A stretch of DNA of 64,000 bases from Tenrec ecaudatus (GCF_050624435.1 NC_134547.1:28878419-28942418); one strand, 5' to 3'; shown: positions 10,831 to 22,375, counted from the first letter of the stretch. Made by a program: numbers and translations. Notes: generated by a model from the sequence alone, not told the origin.

Positions 10831-13107
10831 CACCGCATCTCCAATTCTAAGCTGCACTCTGGTTGAACTTCCGACCCATTTGTTCCCTTGGCAGTCTGTG
10901 GGGCCGCTGATGGCCCTGTATAGTGGCTCTGTGGGGCCAAGCAGGGACCCCAAACTCTGAGTAGTGGAACCAGGATGAGTGCAGGGGACACCCCAAGGTG
11001 GGCTGGGAGTGGGGAGCCCCAGGACCTAGAGTCTCTGGCCACCTTCACTCCCCACTTGTCAGCTGTGTGGCCTTGGGCTATGCACAAGTGTCTCCATTTT
11101 TGTCCTCTTTCAAATGGAGAGTGGACTCAGTGCCAGGTCACCCCCCTCCCCTCCTATGACCTGACCAAGCCAGCATCTCCCTCCTGGCAGGACCCAGCCC
11201 TGGCCAGGCTGACCCATCAGGAGCCTGAAGCACCCACTCTTTCACATAGTTCTTCCTCCCCGAGGCGAAGCACGTGGGAGCAGATGTTGGTTAGCATGGT
11301 GCTGGGTGCTTAGCATGGTGTTGTTGGCATGGTGCTGGCTCCCAGGTCCCCTGGTGATTCCTATCACTCCCGGGGAGTGGGTTGGGGGTAGCAGGCCCCT
11401 CGAAAGGCTCCAGGACCCCATGGACCCTATGTGGTCCCCAGGGAAAGCCCCCCTGAGCCTCCATCCTTCCCAGCCATTCCATGGGAGCTGGGGTGCACTA
11501 AGTAGCACACACTCTGACTCACATTTATTTCCTCACAGTGCAGGAGGCTCCAAGTCTGCCTTCAGAGGGGCAGCTGGGGGAGGGGGGCTCTAGAGGAAGG
11601 TCCTGCCCTCAACTTCTGAGGTTTCATCTCTTCAATATCTCAACGCAGATCAACTCCAAATACCCCAACACTGACCCTGCCTCATTAACATAACAAAGAC
11701 AGCTCGTTACTAAAAGGGATTATAACCAAGGGCCTGGTGTCCGTGGAGTTCGATCCATAGCACCCCGTGCTCTGGATTCCCTGTCAACACACTTGCCTGC
11801 GGCCTCAAGCGCAGATCTGGCACCACACAGTCCCCGCGGCACCCACGGCAGGACGCTTGATCTCTCCCACAGGAGTGTCCCCAGCCTTTGCGATGTCATA
11901 TCCAACCCCCCGCCACTCCACCCCCTCCCCCACGCACTTTTCTTGCCCACAAGGTCGCTCGCGTTTTAAAGGTAGACCCCCAGAGGGCCCCTTTGCGTTT
12001 CAGCGGCCAGCCGCCGTGCCTTCTCCCATGCAGCTGCCAGCCGCCCGCGCCTTTCCCACGCTGGCGGCGTCCCCGCCTTGAAGTCAGATGGGGACTCGAG
12101 CCCACAGCCCACGGGCGGGCCGCAGAGCCCCAGCCCACCGGGCCCAGGGTCCGCCTGTCGCCTGTCGGGGCGGCTCCACGCCCAGCTGGCAGGGCCAAGC
12201 CCATCAGATAAGGGCCGGGGCCCTCCCCCGCCAGCGCAGGAGGCGCGGCCCCGCAGGTGCGCAGCGTGGAAAGAATTCGGTGCGCGAGCGCTCGTCTCGG
12301 GTTTCACTATGAGTTTCCGACTCGGGCCGCGCCCACGGCCCCAGGACCGCCCTGCGCCTCTCAAACCAGGAGGCAAGTCTCCCCACCGAGGCTGCCGGGC
12401 ACGAGCGGGGCACACGGCGGGAGGGACTTCCCTGTCTCCCAGCCAACCCCAGTGGGCCCTGAAGAGGCTGGGTTCTGGGTCCAGGAGGTGTTGCCTGCCC
12501 TCTCCAGGGCTCCAGGCAAGGGTCCAACTGGGGCCCAAGCTCCTCCACCCCGGGAGGATCCTAGGGGCCTGGGCGCAGAGACTGGCTGAGCCGCTGCCCT
12601 CTGGTGGCACCTTGAGGCATGACACAGGTCTTTGAGGGGAGGGGTGGATAGGGTCAAGCGTGAGCTTGCCCTAGTGAGGGAGGCAGGATTCAAGCTGAAA
12701 TGGTTCCCCTAAAGAGGGATGCAGTTCCAGAGGGAGGGGCCAAGCCCTGACCTTCCGTAGTTGCCAATTGGCTCCTGTCACAGCCCACCACCATCACCTA
12801 CAGGACTGCCCAGGGGAGGAGGCAAAGTGGAAGGTCCAGCCACCTCAAGGGCATCACCACTCCTGTCACCTCCTCCTCTGGGCCCAGGAAAAATTCAGGC
12901 AAACTGACCTCTGCCCTGTGACAGCCGTGGGCACTGAGGAATCATATGCTGACCACCCCCACCCCACCCCCACCTCCCAGAGATCTCCAAAGGTTAAGTC
13001 ACTCACCCAGTTTGTAAGTCAGACACCAATCCTCCTCAAGGACTTACTGCGTGCTGGGAGCAAGACCAGGTTTCTGACTTTAAGGGGCATCTGACCCAGT
13101 GAAGAAG
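10831..13107. other. single-copy intergenic sequence with CpG island
   Basis: No interspersed repeat recognised. GC and CpG rise sharply from 11.9 to 12.4 kb and fall again by 12.7 kb. No exon can be supported. Confidence 0.5.
11940..12420. promoter_or_regulatory. orphan CpG-rich island
   Basis: About 480 bp with dense CpG (cgctcgcgttttaaag, ggcggcgtccccgcc, gtgcgcgagcgctcgtctcg), an AGATAAG GATA-type motif at 12205-12211, and CG-rich flanks. It lies about 32 kb from the SLC7A10 start with no recognisable gene attached. Confidence 0.55.
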
Positions 13108-13285
13108 GAGCACTGGTGGTTACGTGGGCTACACATGAGGCTGCAAACCCTAAGATCAGCAGTTCAAACCCACTAGCCATCCTGTGGAAGAAAGATGAGG
13201 CTCTCTGCTCCCACGGGAGTTGCGGCATAAAAACCCAAAGGGACAGTTCTACCCTGCCCTCAATGGCAGTCAGTTTGACTTTGGT
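13108..13285 (+). repeat. AfroSINE
   Basis: Copy from ggagcactggtggttacg through gatcagcagttcaaacccac, aaagatgaggctctctgctccc and agttctaccctgccctcaatggcagtcagtttg. Confidence 0.8.
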
Positions 13286-14335
13286 TTGGACCCAGAAAGG
13301 AGAAAAGCAGCCGGGAGGGACAGCAACATGTGCACAGAGTGGACAGCTTGTCCAGCCTGGATACCAGGAGAGCATGCTGGGGAGGTGGTGCCTGGTCTGT
13401 CTCAGAAGAGACAGGTGGGCACCAGGGATGAGGAGTGTGCAGGCCAAGGAGAATGCCTGGGCAAGGCAAGAAGGTAGCCAGCAGGCAGAGCAAGTGGGAG
13501 ACCCATTTACTTTAAGCAGGTGATCACACGTCCCTGTGTGCTTGGGCCCATCCAGGTTTCCTTTTCAAAAGAGTCTGAGGGTAGTTCAAGTCCATCCAGG
13601 GTACCTTGGAAGAAAGGCCTGGCAATCTCTTTCTGGAAAAGTCAACCCCTGAAAATCCCTGTGGAGTGCAGCTGACCCACAAGTGGCTGTGAGCGGGGAC
13701 CATGTTGTTTTCAAATGTGGCCCCACTGGACCATTCGATGGTCTCCTCCAGAAATGTCACCGTGTGGGGGCTGATTTGACACAGCCTGGGGATGGGGGGA
13801 GGGGTTGGATTTGCACTTTGGGGCTGACCTGGGGTGGGGACAAGACCGTGGTCACTCTCCAGGAGAGGGTGCATGGGTGAGAACAGTGGGGGTGCATGGA
13901 AGGGGCCACGGGTAGGGAGAGGTGAGGGCTTGGGGCTTGAAAGAATGCAGTCAGGGATTGGGATGTGGGTCCCCTTCAGAGGAAGGGGGTTGGGGCTGCA
14001 TGGTATTTGAAGGCCTGAGGGGAACAGGAACAATGTAATCTTCCTTCCATCATTCTAGAAATAAGACCCGAGCAAGGGGGATCCTGCCATGCCCACCCAC
14101 CCCCCACTACACCTCCACACACACATGACATGGAGAGCCAGAATGTTACAAGGACCCAAACACAGACATCTGTCTAAACCTCACTCTCCTGAGAACTTTG
14201 TAAAGTTTGACAGGTACTTGAAGGTGTGACTTGTAGAAAAGGGGCAGGTTTGATGACAGGGGGGCACAGACTCTGTTCTGAAACCCCAGGGAAAGAGGTG
14301 ACCCTTCTGTTTAAAGTAGGCCACCCAGATCACTG
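13286..14335. other. intergenic sequence, nothing recognised
   Basis: Single-copy-looking sequence between a SINE and an L1 3' end. No exon, RNA or regulatory element stands out. Confidence 0.45.
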
Positions 14336-14339
14336 TAGA

Positions 14340-15480
14340 GTATTCTGACAGCCCAGATTATCCCATAACTGCAGTCCCTGCTCCGTAAAGATGTTTTGAG
14401 AAGGGGTTAAGAATGACCTGGGACCCGTACATATGTAAATATATTTATATATGATGATAGGGAAATAGATGTGTGTGCATATATTTATAGGTTTAGTATT
14501 AAGACAGCAGATAGACATTGGGCCTCTACTCAAGTACTCCCTCAATGCAAGAACATTTTGTTCTATTAAACTGGCATTCCATGATGCTCACCTTTCCAAC
14601 ACAATCACTGAAGAAAAAGTGGGTACATAAACAAATGTGGTGAAGAAAGCTGATGGTGCCCACCTATCAAAAGATATAGCATCTGAGATTTTAAAGGCTT
14701 GAAGGTAAACAAGTGGGCACCTAGCTCAGAAGCAGCAAAGCCCACATGGAAGAAGCACACCAGCCTGTGTGATCATGAGGTGTCAATGGGTCTATGTATC
14801 AGGCATCAAAGAACAAAAAAAAAAATCATATAATTGTGAATGAGTGGGAGTGCAGAGTGGGGACCCAAAGCCCATCTGTAGGCAACTGTACATCCCTTTA
14901 TGAAAGGGTCATGGGGAGATGAACCAGTCAGGGTGCAGTGTAGCAATGATGAAACATACAACTTTCCTCTACTTCTTTAATGCTTCCTCCCCACCCACTA
15001 TCATGATCCCAATTCTACCTTACAAATCTGGCTAGAGGGTGTACACTGGTACAGATAGGAACTGGAAACACAGGGAATCCAGGACAGATAAACCCCTCAG
15101 GACCAATAATGAGAGTAGTGATACCAAGAGGGTAAGGAGAAGGTGGGGTAGAAAGGGGGAACTGATCACAAGGATCTACCTATAACTCCCTCCCTGGGGG
15201 ATGGACAACAGAAAAGTGGGTGAAGGGAGACATCGGATACTGTAAGACCTGACAAAATAATAATAATTTATAAATTATCAAGGGTTTGTGCCAGAGGGAG
15301 GGGGGAAATGAGGAGCTGATACCAAGGGCTCAAGTAAAAAGAAAATGTTTTGAGAATGACGATGGCAACAAATGTACAAATGTGCTTGACACAATGGATG
15401 GATGGATGGATGGATTGTGATAAGATGTGTATGAGCCCACAATAAAATGATTTTTAAAATAAAATGAGGAAAACAAAACA
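14340..15480 (+). mobile_element. L1-type LINE 3' UTR
   Basis: Ends ..cacaataaaatgatttttaaaataaaat, an A-rich tail. Its body matches, in reverse, 20815-21787, and its 3' end matches 34680-34893, 18199-18318 and 35462-35575, so it is one shared LINE 3' UTR family. A (GGAT)n stretch interrupts it near 15396. Confidence 0.65.
15396..15417 (+). repeat. (GGAT)n microsatellite
   Basis: Five tandem GGAT-type units inside the L1 tail. The same position is ATCC-repeated in the copy at 35520-35535. Confidence 0.7.
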
Positions 15481-15579
15481 AAACGAATGGCCTGGGAAGG
15501 CAGGGTTGGAAAATGATGTGGAGGGAAGGGCGGCCTGGGCAGCGCCACCCCAGGGGTCTTCTCATGCCTAAGATTCTTG

Positions 15580-16105
15580 GGCACCGTGAGACTGGGCTCG
15601 CTAGAGAAGCAAGACCACGGTCGTCACTTGCACGTGTATGTGCACAGAAGAACATTTCTGTTAAGAAATTACACAGAGAAGTGAACAAGTCCATTCCAGT
15701 TCAAGCTTGTGCGTCAGACGTCAGCTGGAGGCTTTTCCTGCAGGGGCTGAGGACTAGGAACCAGGCAGGTGAAGCTGGAAGACCACAGGATGCAGAACTG
15801 AATGAGTCCCAGGCCGGCAGTCTGCTGAGGGCTCCAGCGATGAGCAGGCAATGTAGCAGGAGGTCCGTGGACCAGATGCAGTATCCAGATTCAGCAGCTG
15901 ACGTGAGCTGCTTCCACACACTGTCAGTTTATACTCAGAGTAGGCCACATCTTGAACGAAGCCTCCCTCACGCTTATCAAGGCCGTGATAAAAGAGAATG
16001 ATTCCCCCCACAACCGCCTGGCTGCTTCATTAAAGACCCCATAATGAGCACACCGTGTTAGATCATGTCACGGGAGAACCCTGCCTCACCAAAGTGACAT
16101 GAAGC
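15580..16105 (-). mobile_element. LTR-like element, minus orientation
   Basis: Begins with gggctcgctagagaagcaagacc, the antisense end typical of ERVL-group LTRs (compare ctagagaaacaaatcc in the other copies here). It continues through cagcagctgacgtgagctgcttccacacac to cgggagaaccctgcctcacc. No target duplication was identified. Confidence 0.5.
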
Positions 16106-16225
16106 CGAGCTATCACAGGCACTGACCCAGCTTATGCCCCACTCTGACCCTGCATGCAGTCAGCATGAGAGCTGGCCTGGGCAGTGGCACCATTCGGGTT
16201 ACTGCCATCCAATGTAGTTTCCTGG

Positions 16226-16226
<1 letters not shown>

Positions 16227-16267
<41 letters not shown>
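16227..16267 (+). repeat. (CA)n microsatellite
   Basis: About 20 uninterrupted CA units. Confidence 0.95.
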
Positions 16268-16268
<1 letters not shown>

Positions 16269-17100
16269 ACCTCCAAGGACTTCCTCTCATACTGGACTAC
16301 ATAGACCCCTTGCTAATGTTTATCATCCATTTTCTTTTTCTTTTTTTCTATTCCCTCAGATTTGGGTGGCCCCTTTCTCCTAGTAGCAACTCCATCCATC
16401 CCTTCTACCCTTTGCGCTTGTGGGCCACAGATCCATCCCCATCTCCCTGGGGCTTCCAGGACTTCCAGGGAATCAAGTTGGTAAAAAGCTGACTCTTTGA
16501 AACCAACAGGTCCGTAGTACCACATTTTGAATCCACAGCGACTGGAGTTCAGCTCTTGGAGGACTCCGAGACTTTGGCCCTACCCTTTGGGACTAAGACT
16601 TCTCCGGCTCCCATGTTGCTTGGCTGTTTGACTTCTGCTTCTTGACTTCATGGTCTCACGGTGTCTCAGACATCTTGGACTGGTCTAGAATCTTCTCTTC
16701 TGGGGCTAGGGGCACTGAGCTCTTGAGTACTACTGATAACTGCTTGAAGGTTCTCCACTCCAGTTGGAACCCTCCTGTCTGGAGAGTCAGTCCTGCTCCA
16801 TGTCTCAGGCGTCTGCACGGTTTCCCGCAGGGTCCTGATTCTGCCGTGGCCACTTCTTGGCTGCTGCTGCTTGTCCTCTGTTGCTATTTCTTTCCGTCTG
16901 CACCCTCTCTCTGTCACAGCTCTCCTCACTTCCTTCTAGGTCCTTAACAACGCTGCCTTTACGTCCATTATTTCACCAATAGTCCTCCATTTTCATCATA
17001 GAGCAACATGTGATATAGTTGGGAATGTAATATTTCCTAGATTATGTGAATGCTAACAAAATTATTTTATAAAATCTTTCTATATTTAATTACATTATGT
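16268..17100. other. intergenic sequence, possible old LTR
   Basis: The middle part (16500-16960) has the feel of an old retroviral LTR but no second copy in the window supports that. The last 150 bp are AT-rich. No gene recognised. Confidence 0.3.
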
Positions 17101-17185
17101 GGAGGGACTTCAAAAAGTTTGTGGGGAAAGTTCATTATCTTGCAGTTCCATTTTTCCACAAAATTTTTGAAGCGCCTTCATATTA
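17101..17185. mobile_element. short palindromic MITE-like element
   Basis: GGGACTTCAAAAAGTTTGTGG at the left and its diverged complement (ccacaaaatttttgaagcgcc) at the right form terminal inverted repeats around a core of about 40 bp. A half-copy appears at 28966-29000. Confidence 0.6.
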
Positions 17186-17324
17186 GTTACATTACTAATA
17201 ACTCAGCAGAAGTTTTTTCAAAACTGAATTATTCTTCTTTTCCTTTAATTCCGACTCCATTCTCAAAGCATCTCTCAAAAACGTCATTACTGAGAGAGAT
17301 GCACACATACTACTTACAATAAAA

Positions 17325-17522
17325 CTGAACTCACTGCTTTCAAGTCAGCTCCGGCTCAGTGTGGCCCCGGGACCACAATCAAGCTGTCCCTGTGGGTTTC
17401 TGAGGCTGTAACACCTGATGTGAGCAGACAAGCTCATTCTTCTCCTGTGGAGCAGCTGGTAGATTGGAACCACCAACCTTGAAGTTAGTAGCTCAATGCA
17501 CAACCCCCTATAACACCACAGT
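17325..17522 (-). repeat. AfroSINE
   Basis: Reverse copy: gaactcactgctttcaagtc..ctgtgggtttctgaggctg..agcagctggtagattggaaccaccaacc. Confidence 0.8.
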
Positions 17523-17659
17523 GTACCGAAAGCATCAAAAAACTTAGAGAATCGGCGACCAGAGAACACCAGCTGCCAAAGAAATCAACAGCGTGTGCTT
17601 GCCGTATGGGCACATGAAACATGTCTTGAAGCACTGCTGTCACTGTGACAATGACAGAC

Positions 17660-17766
17660 AAGAGTCGAAAGCCTCATCTTTCTCCCTCAGAAAGGCTCGT
17701 GGTTTTGAACTGCTGACCTTGCGGTTAGCAGTACAATTTATACCCTACTGTGCTACTAGGGCTCCT
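17660..17766 (-). repeat. AfroSINE, partial
   Basis: Head half only: gaaagcctcatctttctccc..gttttgaactgctgaccttgcggttagcag..actagggctcc. Confidence 0.75.
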
Positions 17767-18139
17767 ATGTTTTCTATTGGATATTTTAATTGTGAATTTT
17801 GACTGAAACACTGCTCGAAATCATATGGACAGTCACTTTGGTGTGTTCCCTGAATGGTGTCACCGGGTGTGGTCCGCACCTCCCATCCACCCCCTAGAGA
17901 TACCACTGGCCCGAGGATGCCTGCCGGTGCCAGCATGCCTCAGAGGTGCGCTGCAGGGCTGGGGGGGGGGGCACGAGGCCCCCGCAGCAGGCATCCCTGC
18001 ACTCATAACTTACAAGTGTTGGGGTGCAGCATGTGCAGGCCTCCAGCTGTGCCCTTAACTTGCACCCAGACCAAGAAAAAGCCCGAGGGCAGCACTGCTG
18101 GGCGCCCCACCCCCACGCACCCCCACATTTGTTCCTAGT

Positions 18140-18432
18140 TCCTTCTGACTGCTGGGGACCTCGGAAGACTTGCCCCCGTGGGTTTCCAAAGCTGTAAATT
18201 TTTTTCTTTTAAATCATTTTACTGGGGGCTCATACAACTCTTATCACAATCCATCCATTGTGTCAAGCACATTTGTATATTCGTTACCATCATCATTCTC
18301 AAAACATTTGCTCTCAAGAGCTGTAAAACTCGATGGAAGCCGATAGGCCCATCTTTTTCCCTGGGAGTGGCTTGAACCACTGCCTTGAGGCTAGCAGTCC
18401 TCCGTGTAACCCCTACACTGCCAGAGCTCCAT
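18140..18432 (-). repeat. AfroSINE split by an L1 insertion
   Basis: Two halves of one reverse SINE (cccccgtgggtttccaaagctgtaa and ctcgatggaagccg..cccatctttttccc..gccagagctcc) are separated by an L1 3' end. The duplicated target AGCTGTAAA is at 18190-18198 and 18319-18327. Confidence 0.75.
18199..18318 (-). mobile_element. L1 3' end inserted in a SINE
   Basis: Starts with a T-rich stretch (the element's A-tail), then aaatcattttactgggggctcatacaactc, the shared L1 3' end in reverse. Flanked by exact 9-bp duplications AGCTGTAAA. Confidence 0.75.
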
Positions 18433-18477
18433 AAGAGGTGCCCAGTACACCATGGAGATGTCGAGTCCCAGAATATT

Positions 18478-18665
18478 AGAGAGGAGCCCCTGAGCGACAT
18501 ACATGGTTAAACACGCTACGACAGGCCAGACATTTGGCAGTTCAAACCCACCCAGAGGAACCTTGGAAGACCGGCCTTGTGACCACAGGCCCGACACTCC
18601 TGTGGAGCCGTCAGGCTCCACACATCTGGGGTTTCCGTGAGTTAGAATCGACTGAACAACACACA
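18478..18665 (+). repeat. AfroSINE
   Basis: Diverged copy: gaggagcccctgagcgac..ggcagttcaaacccacc..gtgagttagaatcgactgaacaac. Confidence 0.65.
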
Positions 18666-18667
18666 AT

Positions 18668-18965
18668 AGCATCAATGGATTTGAGAGAGAGATCCTTTGG
18701 TTTTAGGGACATTTCCAAATGGCTTTCCAAGGGGTGCTACGGATGCACAATCCCACCAGGGGTGTGGAGAGTCCCGGGTCACTCCACATCCTTGCCAGCA
18801 TGGAGGGTGACCAGTCACTATTGTGGGAGAGGTGCAGTGGCGTCTCACTGTGGTTTTCATTCGCATTGTTCTGATGACTAATGAGGTGCTTGGCGGCCAT
18901 TTGGACATCTTTTGTGAATTATCTGTTTATATTCTTTTCTGATTGAGTTAGCATCATTTAGAAAC
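18668..18965 (-). mobile_element. L1 ORF2 fragment
   Basis: Contains ccaaatggctttccaag, ctccacatccttgccagcatgg and tggttttcattcgcattgttctgatgac, hallmark antisense sequence of the 3' part of L1 ORF2. Confidence 0.75.
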
Positions 18966-19000
18966 AGTTTTCAGACATGAGTTCTTTCTTAGCTATCTGT

Positions 19001-19575
19001 ACAAGGGTAAGTCAAAAAGTATTGCTGCAAGGGTTTGCGTCCAGACAATCCAGACAAGATCTGCTTAAACACGCGTCTGTGACCAGTAAAGGAGTGCAAA
19101 CACATTTGTTTTAGTCTCTTTGGGGCGCCTCAGAAAAGGGGGGTTCAGTCAAAACAGTGGCTTTGAGGGGATCCCTGGAGCCAGTTCAGTTCAAGGCAGG
19201 AGCAGACAGCTCAGAAGGTTAAGGAGAATGTTTGGGGGATTCCAAAGGAGAAATCTTGATAGATTTTCTCAAAGGACACAGAAGAATCACACTGGTCTAT
19301 TTTGAAGAAGCTTTAAGTAAAATGAAAACTGCACGGATGAGGAAAAGGCCGACACAATGGTGCCCAGCAATATTGTCTCCCATCACACCAATGTGCCTGC
19401 TCATTGTTCTAGAGTAGCAAGCGCTGAGCTACGGGGCTCTGCAGGAATCAGCCCAGCACAGTTACTGAGAGGGAAATTCAACACTGCTGGGTCGCAGGAG
19501 GAGCAGCATAAAGATAAGTGGACACAGATCCACAAGGTTTTGAGGGACTGGGGGCTTTGGGCCAGCTAGGGTTTG
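19001..19575 (+). mobile_element. mariner transposon remnant, subfamily A
   Basis: Begins with acaagggtaagtcaaaaagtatt, a mariner-type terminal sequence. The frame at 19232-19417 (IDFLKGHRRITLVYFEEALSKMK) follows the mariner transposase catalytic-core region; after a shift it continues near HHTNVPAHCSRV, the region of the second catalytic aspartate. Most of the N-terminal half is missing. A different family from the mariner at 32085-35216. Confidence 0.65.
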
Positions 19576-19669
19576 ACTTTAGCCCTGCCACTGTCTCGGC
19601 CGGAGCCGGGACCATTTGGCGCCCACCCCGGGGCTTAAGCTCAAGGCAGCCACTGCTGTGTCTTACCCT

Positions 19670-20157
19670 TTCAGACTTCTGTTTGTTTCCTGTGATAGGT
19701 TTATTCTACAACTAGGTCTCCATGTGAACATCAGGTTGCAGCTTGATTGGAGGATGACCCAGAGAAATACTTTCCGCAGCTGGTATCCCGCCTCTCTTTC
19801 TCCCTGGTGATCAGACCAGCGTGCTGCTGCTTAAGCTAGTTCTTTGCTTCAGCTGTGCACCGCAATCCACGGATCATGTCGCTAGAGCTCGAGGCTCCTT
19901 CGAGAAATGCTTCCCCGAGCTGCTGGGGAACACATTGCTTGAATTTGAGATTCCATCTGGGCCTGCTTCACCAAGCTCCCTGCCCTACTGACTGTTGCTG
20001 CCCCACCCTGCTATCTGCCTGCTGCCTGACTCTGCCTGTCTTGCCTGAGGGCAGACTCCACTTTCTGCTTCCTTGAAGTGGGACCGGCAGCCTGAATGAG
20101 TTGTAGAACCTCCAGTATATTACATAACTGTTCCATGAAAGTAAGTTGAACTGAGTC

Positions 20158-20211
<54 letters not shown>

Positions 20212-20283
20212 AGAGAGAGAGATGTATATGAATATTCATAAATATTCTGATTTTGTTTTTCTAGAAACCCCTACCTAACACAT
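19670..20283 (+). mobile_element. ERVL-type solo LTR or LTR fragment
   Basis: Shares gcttgattggagg..ggtgatcag..gctgctgctt..agctagttct and the end ctagaaacccctacctaacaca with the LTR at 28165-28963. A (TG)n/(GA)n tract sits near its 3' end. Confidence 0.65.
20161..20221 (+). repeat. (TG)n(GA)n microsatellite
   Basis: 23 TG units followed by about 7 GA units inside the LTR. Confidence 0.95.
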
Positions 20284-20400
20284 CCCCCAAACCCAAAGAA
20301 CTCTGAAAAGGAACACGAGCTGGGTGCCTCAAGGATGCCCAAAGTGCTGTCTTGGTGTGGTGTAAATTGAAGGGTGCAGAATTCTTCAGGGGAAGGTACC

Positions 20401-20602
20401 CAAAAACTCACTACCATTGAGGCGATGCCAAGTTGTAGTGACCCTATCGCACAGGGTAGAACTGCCCTTGTGGGTTTCTGAGACTAACTCTTCACAGGAG
20501 TAGAAAGCCTTATCTTCTGCCATGGAGCAGCTGGTGGTTTCAAACTGCAGATCTTATGGTTAACAGCCCAACATGTAACCCTGACACAACAAAGGCTCCT
20601 TC
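20401..20602 (-). repeat. AfroSINE
   Basis: Near full-length reverse copy: aaaactcactaccattgagg..ccctatcgcacagggtagaactgccc..agcagctggtggtttcaaactgcagatc. Confidence 0.85.
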
Positions 20603-20814
20603 ACAGAAGGTGAGAGAGATGGAAACACCACCTTCGAAAGTATTTAAGTCTAGATGGAGGATATACCAAGAAATAATAGCTTCCTTTTCATATTTTTACA
20701 TTTTCTGTTCAATGATTTTATAACAATACTTTCTGTATTGCTGATTTATGGTAGCTAGATAGATAGATAATCACTGATTCTAATTCATCACAGCACCCAG
20801 ATTTAGACAAGTTG

Positions 20815-21787
20815 TTTGTTGTTTGTTATTTTAATAAATGGTTCTATAGGGGCTCTTACATCTCTGATCACAATCCATACATCAATTATATCAGGCACAT
20901 TTGCACATATGTTGTCATCATCATTTTCAGAACATTTTCTCTCTACTTGAGCTCTTGGTTTAATCTCCTTTATTTTTTCCCTCTTCCTATCCCCACATCC
21001 CTCCCTCATGAACCCCTGATAAATTATAAATTATTGTTGTTTTATATCATACACCGACTGCTGTCTCCCTCACCCATTTCTGTTGTTCATCCCCTTGGGG
21101 AGGGTGTTGTACATCAATCTTTGCAATTCCTCCCCCTTCTCTCCCCACCTTTTCCCTATCCTCATAGCATTGCTACTCCTGTTACTGTTCCTGAGGGGCG
21201 GGGGTATCTGTCCTGGATTCCATGGGTCAAGAGCTCTTATTTGTCTCAGTGTACATGCTTCCATCTAGCCAGATTTGTAAGGTAGAACTAGAGTCTTGAT
21301 AGTTGAGGAGGGGGCGCATTAAAGAACTAGAGGAATGTTGTGTGTTTCCTCGATGCTATACTGCACCCTGGCTGACTCATCCCTTCCTTGTGACCCTTCT
21401 GTGAAGGGATGTCCAATTGTCTATAGATGAGCTTTGGGTCTCCACTCCGGCCCCCTTCTTTTGCATCAATATGATTGTTTGTTTTAGATCTTCTGAGACC
21501 TGATCTTGTTGACACCTGATACTTGATCTTGTTGACACCTCATGATCACACAAGCTGGTGTGCTTCTTCTATGTGGGCTTTGTTGCTTTCCTGCTAGATG
21601 GCTGCTTGTTTAACTTCAAGCCTTTAAAATCCTAGATGCTATATTTTTAATAGCCAGGCACCATCAGCTTTCTTCACTACATTTGCTTATGCACCCATTT
21701 TTTCTTCAGTGATCATATCAGGAAGATGGGCATCACAGAATGCCAGGTCATTAGCACAAGTGTTGTTGCACTGAGAGAGTACTTAAG
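20815..21787 (-). mobile_element. L1-type LINE 3' UTR
   Basis: Reverse-complement counterpart of 14340-15480: aataaatggttctataggggctcttac at the tail end, cataaattattgttgttttatatcatacacc, ctccccttctctcccc, and cttcaagcctttaaaatc. It is cut at its far end by an LTR at 21788. Confidence 0.7.
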
Positions 21788-22228
21788 TGTTAGTCTGGGT
21801 TGACTAGAGAAACAAATCCAGGGAAACTCATATGGGTGTAAGAAAGAACTTTATATTCAAGAACATTTGAATATTGAGAAAACATCCCAGCCCAGTTCAG
21901 AGCAGGTACATAAGTCCAATATTAGCCCATGTGTCTGATACCAATCTATAAATTCCTCTTCAGACTCACAAAACACATGCAAATGATATCAAATGCAGGA
22001 AGATCACAGGACAGTGGGTGAAGAGTCTTGTGGATCCAGTGGCAGTGGAAGCATCTCAACACTGGCAGGAGTCTCCATGTAACTCCCTCAGCTCCAGGAC
22101 TCTAGTGTAGCTGCATCTATTTTGTCAACAGGAATGTCTCACAGGTAAAATGTGTGTTTCCCTCCTCCAGCAAACTATTTATCTCCTTATTTCCTCCACA
22201 GAGGTCATCAAGTTGAAACCTGATTGAC
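21788..22228 (-). mobile_element. ERVL-type LTR, truncated at a telomere-like array
   Basis: Antisense start TGTTAGTCTGGGTTGACTAG as in 32462 and 38793. It follows those copies to ..cctgattga, where the others continue caggctaaactcc; this one switches to ctaaccctaaacc. Confidence 0.75.
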
Positions 22229-22375
22229 TAACCCTAAACCTAACACCAACCCTAACCTTCACCGTAACCCTAAGTCTAACACCAACCCTAATCCTAACAC
22301 TAAGCCAAGCCTAACCCTAACCCTAAGTCTAACCCTAACCTTTACTTTAAATCTAATACCTACCCTAACCTCCTA
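22228..22375 (+). repeat. degenerate telomere-like CCCTAA array
   Basis: About 150 bp of ctaaccctaa, accaaccctaac and cctaagtctaac units, a decayed interstitial (CCCTAA)n tract joined directly to the LTR break. Confidence 0.85.

Noticed and set aside
12078-12635. 185- and 219-codon frames over the 12-kb CpG island
   Set aside because: Opposite-strand frames of similar length over the same GC-rich DNA point to composition rather than coding.
1-13000. Search for CEBPA coding sequence
   Set aside because: No bZIP domain or C/EBP-like reading frame was found; CEBPA should lie to the left of the window.
13108-13285. tRNA gene
   Set aside because: tRNA-like head sequences here and elsewhere belong to tRNA-derived SINE copies with diverged A and B boxes; no cloverleaf tRNA was recognised.
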